DNA from: Eutreptiella sp. 'Long Island Sound 2002'
Lineage: Eukaryota > Euglenozoa > Euglenophyceae > Eutreptiales > Eutreptiaceae
Direction: 5' to 3'
Length of the DNA stretch: 64,000 nucleotides
Assembly: GCA_964036045.1 (NCBI GenBank)
Contig: OZ038386.1
Coordinates: 17,992,329-18,056,328 of the forward strand
Below, piece after piece: positions 8,805-20,336 of the stretch; the stretch's first letter is position 1, and each line of letters starts with the position of its first letter. The translations under genes and the position numbers were made by a program. The notes beneath the pieces were generated by a model that did no database searches, was not told the DNA's origin, and saw only the letters and a list, made by a program, of their open reading frames with translations.

Positions 8805-9412
8805 CTACTGTTCAACTGGCTGAGACGTGAAACCCTTCTTCCTGTGATACACCATCCTGAATTCCTGTCTGTGCTGCCCCTTGGGGCCAGGCTTCGGTGC
8901 TACACTCACCTTTGGAGCTGGCTTCGGCTTAGGCTTAGGCTTGGGGTCTGGGACGTTAAAATGCTTGGGGACTGCATCATCATCCATGATGTCCCTTGTG
9001 AAAAACAGCTTGTTGTTAAAGACATGTGCCAAGCCCCAGACACCCCTGGCTGCCTTTGCCCAGATGATATCCACACACTGGTCATTCGCAGAAGCACCAT
9101 CACCTGCCCCGTCAGAGTCAGAACTGTCATCAGAGTCAAAGACATCCCCAACTTCCGACCCCGAGTCACTGGAACCCTTGGGGGTGGGGATGGTGACCGA
9201 CTTGGTGCACTGTCCCATTCCGGAGAATCGGGGATCGTGGGAATGGGACGCGAGAGGTTGGCAATTAAAGCAGCTGGGTGCCTCACCAGACGCTCATCGC
9301 GTTTGTACTCAATCTGCACTGTCTCAGACTGGGCACCAGGACCCAACACAGTGGCTGGAACAAGAGAGCCATCAGATCGCCGATAGAAGACAGACTCACC
9401 GGCAGTGTACAT
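8805..9412 (-). pseudogene. Transposon-type protein, SH3/Tudor-like N-terminus, frameshifted
   Basis: From an ATG at about 9412, the frame reads a small beta-barrel-like segment (ESVFYRRSDGSLVPATVLG, TVQIEYKRDERLVRHPAALI), then proline/serine linkers. Near 9190, in a C-run, the sense continues in another frame: an acidic Ser/Asp segment, a middle part (DIIWAKAARGVWGLAHVF, NNKLFFTRDI), a (KP)n stretch and a basic end (MVYHRKKGFTSQPVEQ, stop at 8805). The ending resembles that of the frame at 11646-12089, so both belong to one dispersed protein family. One base in a homopolymer separates the frames. I infer a transposon protein. Function unknown. Confidence 0.5.
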
Positions 9413-9476
9413 GGGAACGTCTATGGTACAGAACAAGGAATGGAAGAGGTGGTACAAAAGCAAACATGAGCCTGTG

Positions 9477-9895
9477 AGTGACTGATAGGGTCCACCCTGA
9501 TGGGGGGACCCATAGTAACACACATGAAATGATGTCCTGCACACCTGAATAGCTGTCCTACATCCACCAGAAACATGAAAAACCCACTACCCTGGGAAAA
9601 AAAGTGATGCAAGAATTTGACCGCGGAACCAGGGGTTGGTTCTTGCGCAAGGTGGTTCTTGGACACGGGGGGGGGAGGGTACCCCCCCCCCCCCCCCCCG
9701 TGCCCAGGAACCAGCAATGTTTGACCGCGGAACCAGGGGGCGGTTCTTGCACACGCTTTTCCCCCAAAATTGGACCCCGGAACCAGGGGTTGCTTCTTGC
9801 GCACGACCGTGGGCAGCCCCGTACCGCGGGAAAATTTTTTTTCCGGTGCGTTGCGCCGGGGCATCCACGCCCTCTGCCTGCCCAGGCACCTAGCC
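9477..9895 (+). repeat. Dispersed repeat, composite copy 2
   Basis: The left half (9477-9680: GATAGGGTCC, GATGGGGGGACCCATAG, CACACCTGAATAGCTGTCCT, CATCCACCAGAA) matches 10077-10285. The right half (9678-9890) matches 8509-8712. This copy therefore links the two halves as one repeat of about 420 bp with a poly(C) tract of about 19 in its centre. Confidence 0.85.
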
Positions 9896-10076
9896 ATCAG
9901 ACAGCACCTGTTTAACTAAGAAAGGATGGTTCGTCAAAAATGAAAAAATTAAATTTGCAAAGAGGTGCTATCAGCGGCCCCCTGTGTTTAACTGACTTTT
10001 GTTTCCTTGTCAGGGGCTGGTTGCTTCGGGGAAGGGGTCGAGAGCAGGTTGGAGGGGTTTAAGGGGTATGTGCGCC

Positions 10077-10285
10077 TGTGACTGACTGATAGGGTCCCCC
10101 CTGATGGGGGGACCCATAGCAACACAATGTTGTCCTGCACACCTGAATAGCTGTCCTGCATCCACCAGAACCATGAAAAACCCAATACCGTGGTAAAAAA
10201 AAGTGGTGCGAGAATTCGACCGCAGAACCAGGGGGCGGTTCTTGCGCAAGGCGGTTCCTGGGCACGGGAGGGGGGGGGTACCAGT
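10077..10285 (+). repeat. Dispersed repeat, copy 3 (left half only)
   Basis: Matches 9477-9680 with few differences and stops at the G-run, whereas copy 2 continues. 10290-10750 holds no supported gene. Confidence 0.85.
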
Positions 10286-10754
10286 TGGCACACTTAACTC
10301 AGCCCTGATGCCCCAACCCCCACCCCCTCCCGCCTTCGGCCCACTCCTCCTGGCAAGCAGGGGTGTTGCGTCTCAGACCGAGCAGTCGTCCCCCAATGGC
10401 AGTGTTGGGCACATGGTAGACATACACAAACAAATATCTTTGGGAGGGCGGATGTTCCAACCTTCGGTTTCTCCGACACTTCAGCTTGCAGGAAGAGCAT
10501 GGGGAATGCCAGCCAAGGAACAGTGCACCATTTGAGCAGCCTCGCCGCCTGCAGGCGCCTCACATGCAGTGATATGCACACTATCAGAGGGAGGGCTCCC
10601 CACGCTGTGTCGGCACGGCGTGCACTGCACGCATGCACCAGGACCATATGAGTGGGGAGCGACATGAAAGAGACCAAGCTGCACCAGCCGAGGCTGCAAC
10701 GAGACAGGGCCGCACACCGGTGGCTCTCCTCAGACTCTTTAAGTAGGAAAAGGC

Positions 10755-10772
10755 CTTAGAAGATCACACTTG

Positions 10773-10816
<44 letters not shown>

Positions 10817-11180
10817 TTGGGTCGAGCCATGATGAGCTTCCGGAGCTTGCTCATTTGAAGGCACTCGAGAAATCTCTCGGAATCAAGGATCAGAGCTGTC
10901 CAGTGTTACGATTGACCCACAAGATGGTGTGGTAGCGGACATTACCAGATCACACTTGGCACATATTTATTTTTTATGGGGGGGATGTCAGGCCTCAGAG
11001 CATGGCGGAGCCATGCAGTCAATCAGGCTCTCGAGAAGCGTTCTCGGAATCAAGCATCAGAGCTGAACAGTGCTACGATTGTCCAACGACAGGTCTGTAG
11101 TAGCGGACACTGCACGTCGTCAGTCTCTGCTACAATTGACACTGGCAAATCGCAGCTGGGGACCAGATCACACTCTGCAC
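10755..11180 (+). repeat. Three near-tandem units of about 195-215 bp with (CA)n
   Basis: AGATCACACTTGGCAC occurs at 10757 and 10950, with a variant AGATCACACTCTGCAC at 11164. Between them GAGCCATG...CTCGAGAA...CTCGGAATCAAG.ATCAGAGCTG and TAGCGGACA recur. The first unit carries (CA)n at 10775-10803 followed by (TA)n. A shorter relative sits at 14310-14410. Confidence 0.8.
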
Positions 11181-11645
11181 ATAAGGGTAGCATAGCAGTT
11201 GTCAAATGTCGCCGTTACTTCTCAACTTGCAGGCCACGTTGGCAGTGATACCATGGAACAGAAAAAACCCTGCCCCAAATAATTGCATCCAGTGAGCGTT
11301 GATTCATCTTGACTTGAGCATGCGCGGAATGGTGTTGAGCACATTTATTGGTCCAGGTTGCAAAGCTGCAACAAACCGCTTTTAATTCTCGTTCAGCACG
11401 CCGTACCAATCCGTACCCAGTGCGAAAGAACCCTCTCCCTCCATGTCCAAAATCCAGAAGCAAACCGACACGAATACAGTGTAATCCCCCCCCCAATGGC
11501 GTGACAGTTCGTGGGGGGGGGGGGCGGTCAGGAATCGACGGTTCCCCCATGGGGGGGGGGATTGCACCACCAAACTGTAACACTTCAAAACTGCAGCTGT
11601 GCACAACGGCAGTAGTGTGAATCGCATTGATACATCATGTTACTT

Positions 11646-12089
11646 TTATGTGTGTGCCCTTTCCACAGGCACTGTGTGAAACTTCTTTTTACGACTCCGA
11701 ACAACCTTGAACCCCTGGACATGCTCGGTGGGCAATTCAGGTAAAGGCTGAGGATTGGATGACGAGGTAGGCTCTGCAGCTCAGTTTCCAGGCCTTTTGA
11801 AGGCTGGCTTGGCTGGCTGGGACTTGAGAGGCACCTTCAGTTGTTCAGGAATCTGGCCATGGTTGTAAATGTTATGTGTAAGGTACAAAAAAGGCGACAG
11901 CGGGCCACCCTTGCTGCGAGAGTAGTACCAAAAACGAGTGCCTGTGGCGTACAATTGTGTCTGAATGACAGGACAAATCAACTCTGACAGAGTGCACTTG
12001 CAGAGAAAGAACAGGGGAGCACAGTACAACCAACCGTTTCCAGAAGAAATGTGCAAGTGACGTCCCCCCCCTGAAGGGGGGGAATGCAA
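11646..12089 (-). pseudogene. Second member of the 8.8-kb transposon protein family
   Basis: A 102-codon frame (12089-11781) encodes an aromatic domain (GNGWLYCAPLFFL, RFWYYSRSKGGPLSPFLYL) and a Lys/Pro stretch. After a stop, another frame gives NPQPLPELPTEHVQGFKVV and a basic end SRKKKFHTVPVERAHT with stop at 11646. The order aromatic segment, Pro/Lys linker, then FKVV.SRKK.FHTVP matches the C-terminus at 8805-9190. At least one frameshift makes this copy non-functional as it stands. Confidence 0.45.
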
Positions 12090-12465
12090 AAGGGGGGGGA
12101 TTACAAGGGGGGCGTACGGTAGGACCTGGTCACCGTCTAATGCCCCCGCAAGGGATGCAAGACCAGAATCATCTCAGACAGGCCTACCCCTCCCAAGAGA
12201 GGGGGCACTGTCTTCTGACGAGGAAACTCACTGGTGATCAGCTACGCTTAACTGTGAAACGCAAACCAGAGAGAGCAGCACACAACAAACGTGCATGCAT
12301 TACAGCATGGCAATCAAAACAGACTTGGATGTCAGGGTGAACACTACAAGGCTACAAGGTAATCTAAGTTTAAACCTAACGTGTGGCCTTTGGCTAGCTG
12401 AGTGTAGGAGCGTGGTGGCGGCAATTGGGGTAGATGCGGAAATGTGTGTGTGTGTGTGTGTGAGC

Positions 12466-12672
12466 TGTACTATTTGTGAGGTTGATGGCTTTTAATGTCC
12501 TAGCCGCTCTTGCGGCGGGAGGGTTAGGGGTTAGCGGGTTAGAGCCTGCCTGAAGCCTGCCCTATCCCACCCCCGGTGTACTATTTGTGAGGTTGAAGGC
12601 TTTTAATGTCCTGGCCGCTCTTGCGACGGGAGGGTTCTGGAGCCTGCCTGTGGCCTGCCCTATCCCACCCCT
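12466..12672 (+). repeat. Tandem repeat, unit 111 bp, plus a partial third copy
   Basis: Two units begin GTACTATTTGTGAGGTTGA and contain GGCTTTTAATGTCCT.GCC and CTTGCG.CGGGAGGGTT. The phrase ACTATTTGTGAGGT returns at 12823. Sequence from 12680 to 13530 is GC-rich with no supported gene. Confidence 0.85.
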
Positions 12673-13535
12673 GGCCCCCAGTGTGTCGCGGCGCGGCGGA
12701 AGGACGTCCGCCGTAGCTAAGTGCCCTCCTCGGAAGCCCTGCCATGGCCCTGCTCCAGGCCCTGCGAGCCTCCTTGGGGCAGCACCGCCGCCCCCGGCCC
12801 TGCTGGACCTCCCCGCTCCCCTGGACTATTTGTGAGGTAGACCCTTGTGTAGCTTGGAGGCAGCCGTCCCATTTGGCTCAGAGTGCTGATGCCTCTTTGT
12901 GGCGGTGCTTCTGCCCCTTCTGCGGAATCAGAACCTCTGAAGTGTGTTGGTTAGGTGACCGTTGTGTTTGACCTTCCATGCCTCGGCATAAAAAGCTGGC
13001 GAGGCACTGTATCCTCTGCATCCGTCTCCTCCAGCCCCTGTGGTACAGGCGCTGGGGGGGGACGGGGGCGGCGGTGACTTGGGTGTGTGTTTGTGTGCCG
13101 TCTCCAACAACAACACCATATTACAGAGGAAGGCCTGCCTGCATGGGTCTGTGGGCCAGCTGTCTAACTGAGGGCTTGTGTGTGCCGTCTTCAATGCCAC
13201 CTATGCTAGTCTCAGAGTGTGTCACCGGTGGGCGTAATGCGGGAGGTGTTGGTAGCTAATAGGGCAGTGAATTAGGCCAATTGTTGTGGGCACAACACCC
13301 TCGCTTGTTGTGGGTGATGTGCGATGCAAAGAGTGCTATGGGCACATGAGTCAAGGGGTATGGGCGTTCACAGTGGCGTACTGTATGAGCGAGAGGAGGA
13401 GTGGTCACACCCCACTACTTTGAGGTCAGGCTTGCCTTACCCATTGCCCCATTGTGTGTGCTGTGCAATGCATTGAGTGCTGCATGGGCGCACTAGTCCG
13501 CCGGAAAACTGTTCACCCCTTGTTGCTTGTCCAAG

Positions 13536-14114
13536 GTACCCCGCCCCCCCTTTGTAATAGCTACGCCAAAATACGGAATTAATACGGTCCCTACGCCTAC
13601 TGTAGCTTAGACAAGGGCGTGGCTTGCGCACGACACATACAACTACCGACACACACGTGAGTGAATGCATGGTATGAGTGCACCTTAACCTCCGCCCGCG
13701 TTTCCAAAAGCATGCAAACACAAGAAAGTGTTTGAGACATGAATTTTCAGGTTCATACCCAAGTTCCTACAAGCAATGAGGCATTGTGGCATCCACATGC
13801 TCACCGGTGGAACATGTGAAAATCACTGGTGCCCAGGTTGAAAAAGAGAAGATTGCATGGTAAGCTGGTGCAAAGAAGGGGGATATAGTACACAAATATC
13901 CCCCAAATCAGAGCTATGTGGGTTCAAGTGGGCAAACACTCACAACAAATGTGTCCATGACCCTATGTAGCTGGCAAATTCGTCACCAAACCCATGCGTT
14001 ATGCGGCTGCACTACATTTGTACCAAATTAAAATTAGGTACCAAATTAATACGGTCCCTACGCCTACTGTAGCTATTACAAGGGCGTAGCTATTACAAAG
14101 GGGGGGCGGGGTAC
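13536..14114 (+). mobile_element. MITE with 32-bp perfect terminal inverted repeats
   Basis: 13536-13567 and 14083-14114 are exact reverse complements (outer end GTACCCCGCCCCCCC, inner end AATAGCTACGCC). A subterminal word AATTAATACGGTCCCTACGC occurs near both ends (13578 and 14044), and the right end carries a second copy of AGCTATTACAAGGGCG. There is no coding capacity, and length is 579 bp, all typical of a non-autonomous DNA transposon. The outermost GTAC is palindromic, so it may be a target duplication or part of the repeat. Superfamily undetermined. Confidence 0.9.
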
Positions 14115-14309
14115 ACCTAGGTCCCAAATTCATGCTTCAGCAAGTCCGCATACATACTTTGTGCACAGTTCCACTTCGGCATGCGTACTGCGAGCACTAC
14201 GCCCCAAAAACCTTGCAGTTTACACTGACATGAATATGAGTGGGAGGGCTTGTGACGGAATCGAAATGATGTGTGTGATGAGTTAATGAGATCCTTTGTC
14301 TTTTTTTGG

Positions 14310-14410
14310 TCCCAACCAAGACGAGCTGGCGTAGCCTATTCACTCTATGGTACTTGAGACCACTCGGAATTAAGGTTTAGAGCTGTCCAGTTCTACGAGG
14401 AACGTAGTGA
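14310..14410 (+). repeat. Short relative of the 10.8-kb repeat
   Basis: CTCGGAATTAAGGTTTAGAGCTGTCCAG and flanks resemble the 10755-11180 units. From 14410 to 15200 nothing else is supported. Confidence 0.5.
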
Positions 14411-15223
14411 GGATCCTTTGTTTTGTTCCTCACATAACAGACAGAATGGACTGGTAACGCAGGAAACCTGCCATGCTCTGCAGGGGTATCTCACATTTGT
14501 GTCTGCATGATGGCTCTTAGTATAAAAGAGAGAGAGGGCTTCATCAGTAGGAGACTCATGGGGTACAAAATACATCTGGCAAAAAGCAGCGCAGTGGGAA
14601 AATGCTAAACCTAAGCATCCCATACCCATAACGGGAGCAAATCTTGGGTGAACCTTGGATGAATGCCTGATACAAACAATATGGGACACATGAATTAAGA
14701 TCCGTGTCATGGCGATGCACCCCAGGAGAAGGGGAAAAAGATCAGGTGCAGGTTACAGGCCCATGAGGGTCCCGAAACCTAGCCATACCAACCCAAAAAC
14801 CTACGAACCCAAATGTGACAAAGAACAACAAAACTGCATGATACAACATAATATGAAATCTGCGGCTGAGATGTGATCCTCAAAAACCAGGAGACTGAGA
14901 GGCTGCCATGATCACACCGTGCGCACCAGAGAAGGAAAATTGTACTGTACTGCACCCCCATTTCGAGGGCAGGCAGGGACGCAATTGCGCAACGGCCTAT
15001 GCAACAACGGTCTCCTCCACTGCAGAGACCTCATCCCAAAGGTGTTGAAGGTTGCAACCGCCCACAGGCCCCAATAGGAAGGCCACTTGCTTGTGTATAA
15101 ATAAGGGGCCATGGCTCTCACAGCCCAAGAAAGGGAGGAGTGTGCACACCGAAGGAAAAAAGTATCAGACAATGGGAATGGCCAGACTGCTCATCCAGCG
15201 CTGTGGGGGAAGTGGGGGGGTGT

Positions 15224-15580
15224 CTCATAAAGGCTGGTGGGGTACCGTGTAGTACACCCGGTGTCCAGTGCTGTGAGGCCATGACGTCAGGTTTTGAAAT
15301 GAGCAGCATGATCCTGATCTCATGCCAGACTCAACCAGTTCAACTTCAACCAGTACCGAATGTTGCCTGGAGTTCGCCACTCAACAGTGGCTATCAGATG
15401 TTTCTTGGTCGGGTTGAGGTCAGCTCAAGGATAGGGCACACCCAAAATCAGTGCTGTGAAAGAGGGGGTCCCGCGAAGGCTGGTGGCGTACCGTGTAGTA
15501 CAGCCGGTCGGAGGGGGGGGGGTTCCATAAAAGCCGGTGGGGTGCCGTGTAGTATACCCGATGGAAGACAGTGCTGCCTA
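15224..15580 (+). repeat. Three copies of a 50-60 bp motif
   Basis: CATAAAGGCTGGTGGGGTACCGTGTAGTACACCCGGT-type sequence occurs near 15226, 15473 and 15527. Variants change the GTACC site and the interval. Each copy is followed within about 30 bp by CAGTGCTG. Non-coding. Confidence 0.75.
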
Positions 15581-15810
15581 GCTGCAGCACTTCAGAACTC
15601 ATTGTCATGGCAACGGCACAGGCAACATTGAACTTTGGTTCAAATATGGATCATAACATGCCAGTTGTTACTGCGATTGTTTCCATGACCTAAACAGCAT
15701 CGGACGTTGCTGCCTGTGCAGCGAAGGGTCAGCCAGTCGGTGTGCCTGAAACGGATGGTTACTCCAAACGTTGTTCAAAGTGAGCAATAGGCACTGAATG
15801 CAAGGACTGG

Positions 15811-16134
15811 GTGATGCTATTTGTACATAATGGTGAAAAATTTGAAGGGACATTTTTCTGGAGAGTGTTGGGCACCTCGCTCATGAGCAAATATCATCGA
15901 AAAAGAGACAACGAGTGCCTCGCATCAATCGGCGGACAAACAGGTTGGGGCGGGCGGAGGGCATACATGCACCAGGCTCTGATCCTGTGTAGGAGGTACA
16001 GCAAAATGGGAAACAGAACTTCCCGTAAAACTCGCAACAAGAAACACATAGGGAATTCAGGAACGGATACCTACATTCAAGAAATCAGGAGAGAGTGGAA
16101 AAAAGACAAGAAACGGAACAGGCATGTTCAATGA
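15811..16134 (+). CDS. Possible small basic protein, unknown
   Basis: A 107-codon frame in a comparatively AT-rich stretch. It is basic, especially at the end (RTSRKTRNKK, REWKKDKKRNRH). No motif is recognised, no splice signals were needed and no homologue exists in the window. It could be chance or a transposon remnant. Confidence 0.18.
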   Translation: MMLFVHNGEKFEGTFFWRVLGTSLMSKYHRKRDNECLASIGGQTGWGGRRAYMHQALILCRRYSKMGNRTSRKTRNKKHIGNSGTDTYIQEIRREWKKDKKRNRHVQ

Positions 16135-16759
16135 CACATGGTGGGGAAAGCACAGTCATTGAAGCTCTTCTTGGGCTGTGCAGTCTTTTGCAGCCTCGCT
16201 CTCAAAATCGCAAAGTTCCTGAAACAAATCACACACATCGTTCAGACCGTCTACGCATACACCAGGCAGCAAATTGATATGGTCCCTCATGCAGTTTCAT
16301 CATTGTAAACACAGTCTTTTGGAATGGTGCCCCTCGCAGTTGAGCAGTAGGAACAAAATGATTAGAAGACAATGATATGGTACCAACCCACTGCAGCAAG
16401 TGCATACAATAATTGCGCTAGTTGCATTGTGACGATACCTTTGCTGAGAGACCTCTTCAACAACAGTTGGGCTTACGCACTGGACAAGACAAACGATAGC
16501 CCCTGGAGGAGGTTGGCATGTGGCCTGTTTTGGGGAAGGTTAGCAATGCGTCACCGTTTGACCAGCGGCAGCAGGTGGTTGTTGGACAATGCTTTAGCAA
16601 AAAGCGCCGTTTGGCCATGGGCTGGTCGGTGGACACGCCCGTAGATACAGTGGCAGTGTCACAAACCGCGCCGTTTGACCAGTGGTTAGGCACTGTGCAA
16701 GGAGGTCGTTGCGCATGAGGGGGGGTGGGCGGGGGAGGGGGGGGGGTATGTGTCATCCA

Positions 16760-16802
16760 GGTTCCACCCTGACCCTGCTGACCCTGCTGACCCTGCTGCA
16801 TG
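16760..16802 (+). repeat. (GACCCTGCT)n, four units
   Basis: A 9-base unit is repeated (TGACCCTGCTGACCCTGCTG). The surrounding 16.1-19.5 kb has poly(G/C) tracts (16735, 18641, 19081) but no gene that I can support. Confidence 0.7.
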
Positions 16803-19299
16803 GTACTTATGTCACTGAAGTGCAAGGATCACCACTTGAAGTGACAAGGCGCAGGCATTATCGAATGCAGAAGACCGATGTGGCTTGTGCAGCACCAACA
16901 CCTGTCCTCGCCCCCCCTCCCCCCCTTCTCACCGTCCATTCATATCTGTTCCTGGAATTATAGCGAGAACTTGAATCAGAATCCCGAAAGAATGGTGCAT
17001 GGGCTAGGTGGTTCGCTGGGAAGAAATCAGTACCTTCCAAATGAGTTAGTTTCATCGCATTTGGGGAAATCACCCCACACATGGGAGCATGCAACATACC
17101 ATCTGGACTGCAGTACCAAGCCTTGACCACCGATAGACGAAACTGCACTCAGTGGGATGGGTGCCAGCTGAAGCGGTTTGCATTTCCCAGCCACAGGGGG
17201 GCGTTGCAGAGGGGCTGGGCAGTGCGTCTGGGGGGACAGAGCCGTGGCCGGCAGCCACAGATGTGCGGTTCCGTATGCACCGTGCGGGCATTCTGCAGGC
17301 ACTCCCCCGGGGCAAATGTGAAGGAAAAAAAAAGAAAACCCACTTCTGCTTTTTGTTCAGGCCCACGTGCAAACCATCGAAATCACAGTGCGGCACTCTG
17401 GAAGAGGATCCCGGACTCTACACGTTGCCCTCTGGGAGAGCCCACAGGCTCAGCAAATGCAGAGGATGAACGGCCTGTGGGGCGCAGTTTCGCACATCAT
17501 TAGCATCAGCGGTCATGACCAGAACGGAGGCGGCATCGGAAGTGCAAAAGGCATGCGGACCGGGACGCCGGCACAGGGGCCCCGCGACCGTCTCAAGGCG
17601 CCAGTTGAGTCTCATGAGCAGCTTTACCCCCAAGACTTGCCACCAGTGTCCGACCGGCAGACCAACACTCGCTAGGGGATCCTCAGGGAAGCATTAGAAA
17701 GGGCAGTGGGTCTGGGACCAAAAAATTTTTTGCACCAAAAATGGCCTGACAACGATTTTCCAGTGGTATTCCGTTTTTCCCCACCCTCCACCCCCCCACC
17801 GAACACCGGGGGCTGTCCTGCTGGTGCCGCCATCGCCGCAATGTCGACCGTGCCGGTCGCACAGGGCTTGGCCCGTGTGGGCACGGCCGCTCTTCATGGA
17901 CACGCGACGTGTGGGCGGCAGCACAGTCGTTGGGGAGAAGCAGAAAGTGGTTCCCTGGGGCTATTCACTTTGTGCGGGGCGGCGCTTTGGGACCCCGAAT
18001 CCGCCGTGGTTTGTCTGGCCAAATCTCAGGGCCTGTCCGCGGGTTGCGGAGAAGGTGGGCGTCATGCCATTCCATGGAGTGCAAGGCCCTGCGGGCGACA
18101 CGGGCGGCAGGGGGTCAAAAGTCGCAGGGCCGGCGCCAGCCTGCCTCTGGGGGCGAGGGCCAGCCCGGCCGCCGGTATGGGAAACCGATGCGCGCGCACG
18201 ACCCTGAGCCGAGGGGTGTCGCGGCAGGAAGAACACACGGCAAATGCACAAAGAAGAGATCCTCAGTGATATATCATGGGCGCCTTTCACTGCAGTGAAA
18301 CAGGGCGTGCATTTTGCTGCCACGTATTGCATTTCAATCAGAACCCCCCTTATGGCACTCTATGCTTGAGCATCCTTCAATGAAAACATGCTTCCACTGC
18401 AAAATTGACAGTTTACGGCTGCAAAATCCACAGTCCCCGACAACATAGCGAACGTATTCACAACCATAAATGAAGTAGCTCAGACTTCGTATGCCACAAT
18501 GAAGTCGACACAACGCCTTCACCACGCCTAAGGTCCTACGATGCTGTTCTGGCCAATCCCTCCCACTGTGACAGGCACAGGGGCAGAGTTTTGCTGAAGT
18601 GGGGGGGATGGGGGGAGGTCTCAGGGGGAGGCTGTGACCCCCCCCCCCCCCCAGGAGACCCTGAGTTTTTGGGGGGCCTTTGTCTTCACATGGAGCGGGT
18701 GACAACAAAACTGACCGAAACCCCCTGGTGCCAGTATGCCAACAAATGCCATACTACTGCAGTTGTGCACACGGTACACAAGGTGCTAAGCGCACAGGGG
18801 GGGGCAGGAGAGGGCACACAGGGAACAAAGGCCTGAACCCACTCCCATGTCCCATCTCCACCCGCGATTCTTATCGCCATCTCTGACCGTATTTGTTAGC
18901 CGATGGATATTTCGGCCCAATCGCCTAAGGGGTGGGGGGGGGTGGGGGTGGGGAGTTGGGGGTGGGAGGGGGGAGGGGGTGTTAGATCCCCCCCAACCCC
19001 CCTCCCCCCAGGAGATGCTGAGTTGTTAAGCAAAAATCTGCACAGGGGATCTCGATTAAGCGACACCATTCATCTGCAAGCCCCCCCCCCCCCCCCCCAC
19101 ACACCCGCCACACACCACACGACCCCCACTCTGTCATGACCGATGCAGTTGGATCAACCAGGGGGTGGGCTCGACAAAGCTGCACGAAAACCATTTGCAC
19201 TTGGCACACAACTTTTTAACTCGAGCATAGTGGTGCTCGCCCGGCATGCAGCCCCCCTCGTCAGGCACAACACAGCGGTCTCCTCGTTTGGCATCACTC

Positions 19300-19390
19300 G
19301 GAGCGTAAATGACGGCCGCTCTGAGTCAACGGACGGCAGCTGTGGGCCATGGACGGCGGTTGCGGGCCAACCGACTGGACAGCCGGGGTA
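19300..19390 (+). repeat. GGCGGTTGG-family repeat, weak copy
   Basis: ACGGCGGTTGCGGGCCAACC within CTGAGTCAACGGACGGCAG resembles the repeat arrays at 26.3, 40.9, 46.6, 52.0 and 52.3 kb. Confidence 0.4.
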
Positions 19391-19519
19391 GGAAACGGGT
19401 CAGGACGGAGATTGAGGTGCACACACCGAGTGTGCAACTGCCACTCGGTGTGCGTCACAAGCCAAGAGCAGGCACGCATGTAGACACACGTGCACGCGCA
19501 TGAGAGTGGTGGCCAGACA

Positions 19520-19960
19520 TGAGCCTTACCTCCGGCAAACCGATGGCCGCCGGATGCGAGGGCCGCTCTGAAATCTCTGCCGGAGACTGCCGGATGCGGT
19601 TGTTGTTCTCGTGACGTCACTCCACAGCTAGTCCAAGCACTATGAGGCTTAGACCGCCCCTCACAGGGCCACACTGATCTTCGTCCAGGGCGGGGGGATC
19701 CAACTGCGCCTCCCCTTGCCAAGGACGTGGGTGGTTACAAATTTCCGACCCCGCTGCCCTCCCGGAAACATCTACTTATGCCTCTGGGAGAGGGGTGTTT
19801 CCTCTGCCGGAGGCCGCCGGATGCGACCCAAGTCTCTGCTGGAGGCTCCCGGCTGCGCCTCTTCTTGCCTGCCGGAGGTTGCCGCATGCAGTCAAAATTG
19901 TTGCCGGAGGCAAGGCTCATGTCCGGTGGTGGCGGACGGCGAAGCAGAAGCCCCTCGTCA
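19520..19960 (+). repeat. Degenerate GCCGGAGG..GCCGGATGCG repeats
   Basis: The words TGCCGGAGGC, GCCGCCGGATGCG and TGCCGGATGCGG recur at irregular 40-50 base steps (19530, 19580, 19805, 19870, 19900). No coding frame is convincing across them. Confidence 0.6.
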
Positions 19961-20165
19961 CAGCCCCATGCCCACACACGTTGGAAGCACAAACAAACAA
20001 GCATTCAAGTGGCACAGAAAACGTAAAAAAAATACATCGTGCGTCCGCTGTAGCCCGGACAACGCCGGACATGCGGCGGCGGCGCCGGACTGCGCGCCGC
20101 GGCCGGCATGAACCTGCAGAACGCCACTTCACACACCGCCGCAGGGCTGCGGCCCGCACGAAGCC

Positions 20166-20336
20166 TCAGGTGAGGCACAGATTCATGCGACTCTGCCGCT
20201 CGGCGTCGGACTCCAAATGGTCCAGCATCTGCAGCAGTTTGTGGTGGGCCTGCATCATTTTGTGGTCCATGCTTTCGAAGCGAGAGAGCATAGAGCCCAC
20301 CAGGTCCTGAAAGTTCTCGATGGGCTGGGACTCCAT
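20166..20336 (-). CDS. Channel exon 5: C-terminal coiled coil
   Basis: Acceptor CTTCTCCCCTAG|ATG, phase 0, 56 codons then TGA. Heptad-like hydrophobics run through FQDLVGSMLSRFESMDHKMM and AHHKLLQMLDHLESDAERQS. A coiled coil after S6 is the tetramerisation feature of one-domain channels, which supports joining it to this gene across a 3.8-kb intron. It could belong to another transcript. Confidence 0.7.
   Translation of the reverse strand: MESQPIENFQDLVGSMLSRFESMDHKMMQAHHKLLQMLDHLESDAERQSRMNLCLT

Noticed and set aside
12862-12886. GCCGTCCCATTTGGCTCAGAG resembles the dinoflagellate spliced leader
   Set aside because: Several mismatches and an indel against the leader as I know it, no donor at the expected place and only one occurrence. 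Not enough to claim trans-splicing or a dinoflagellate.
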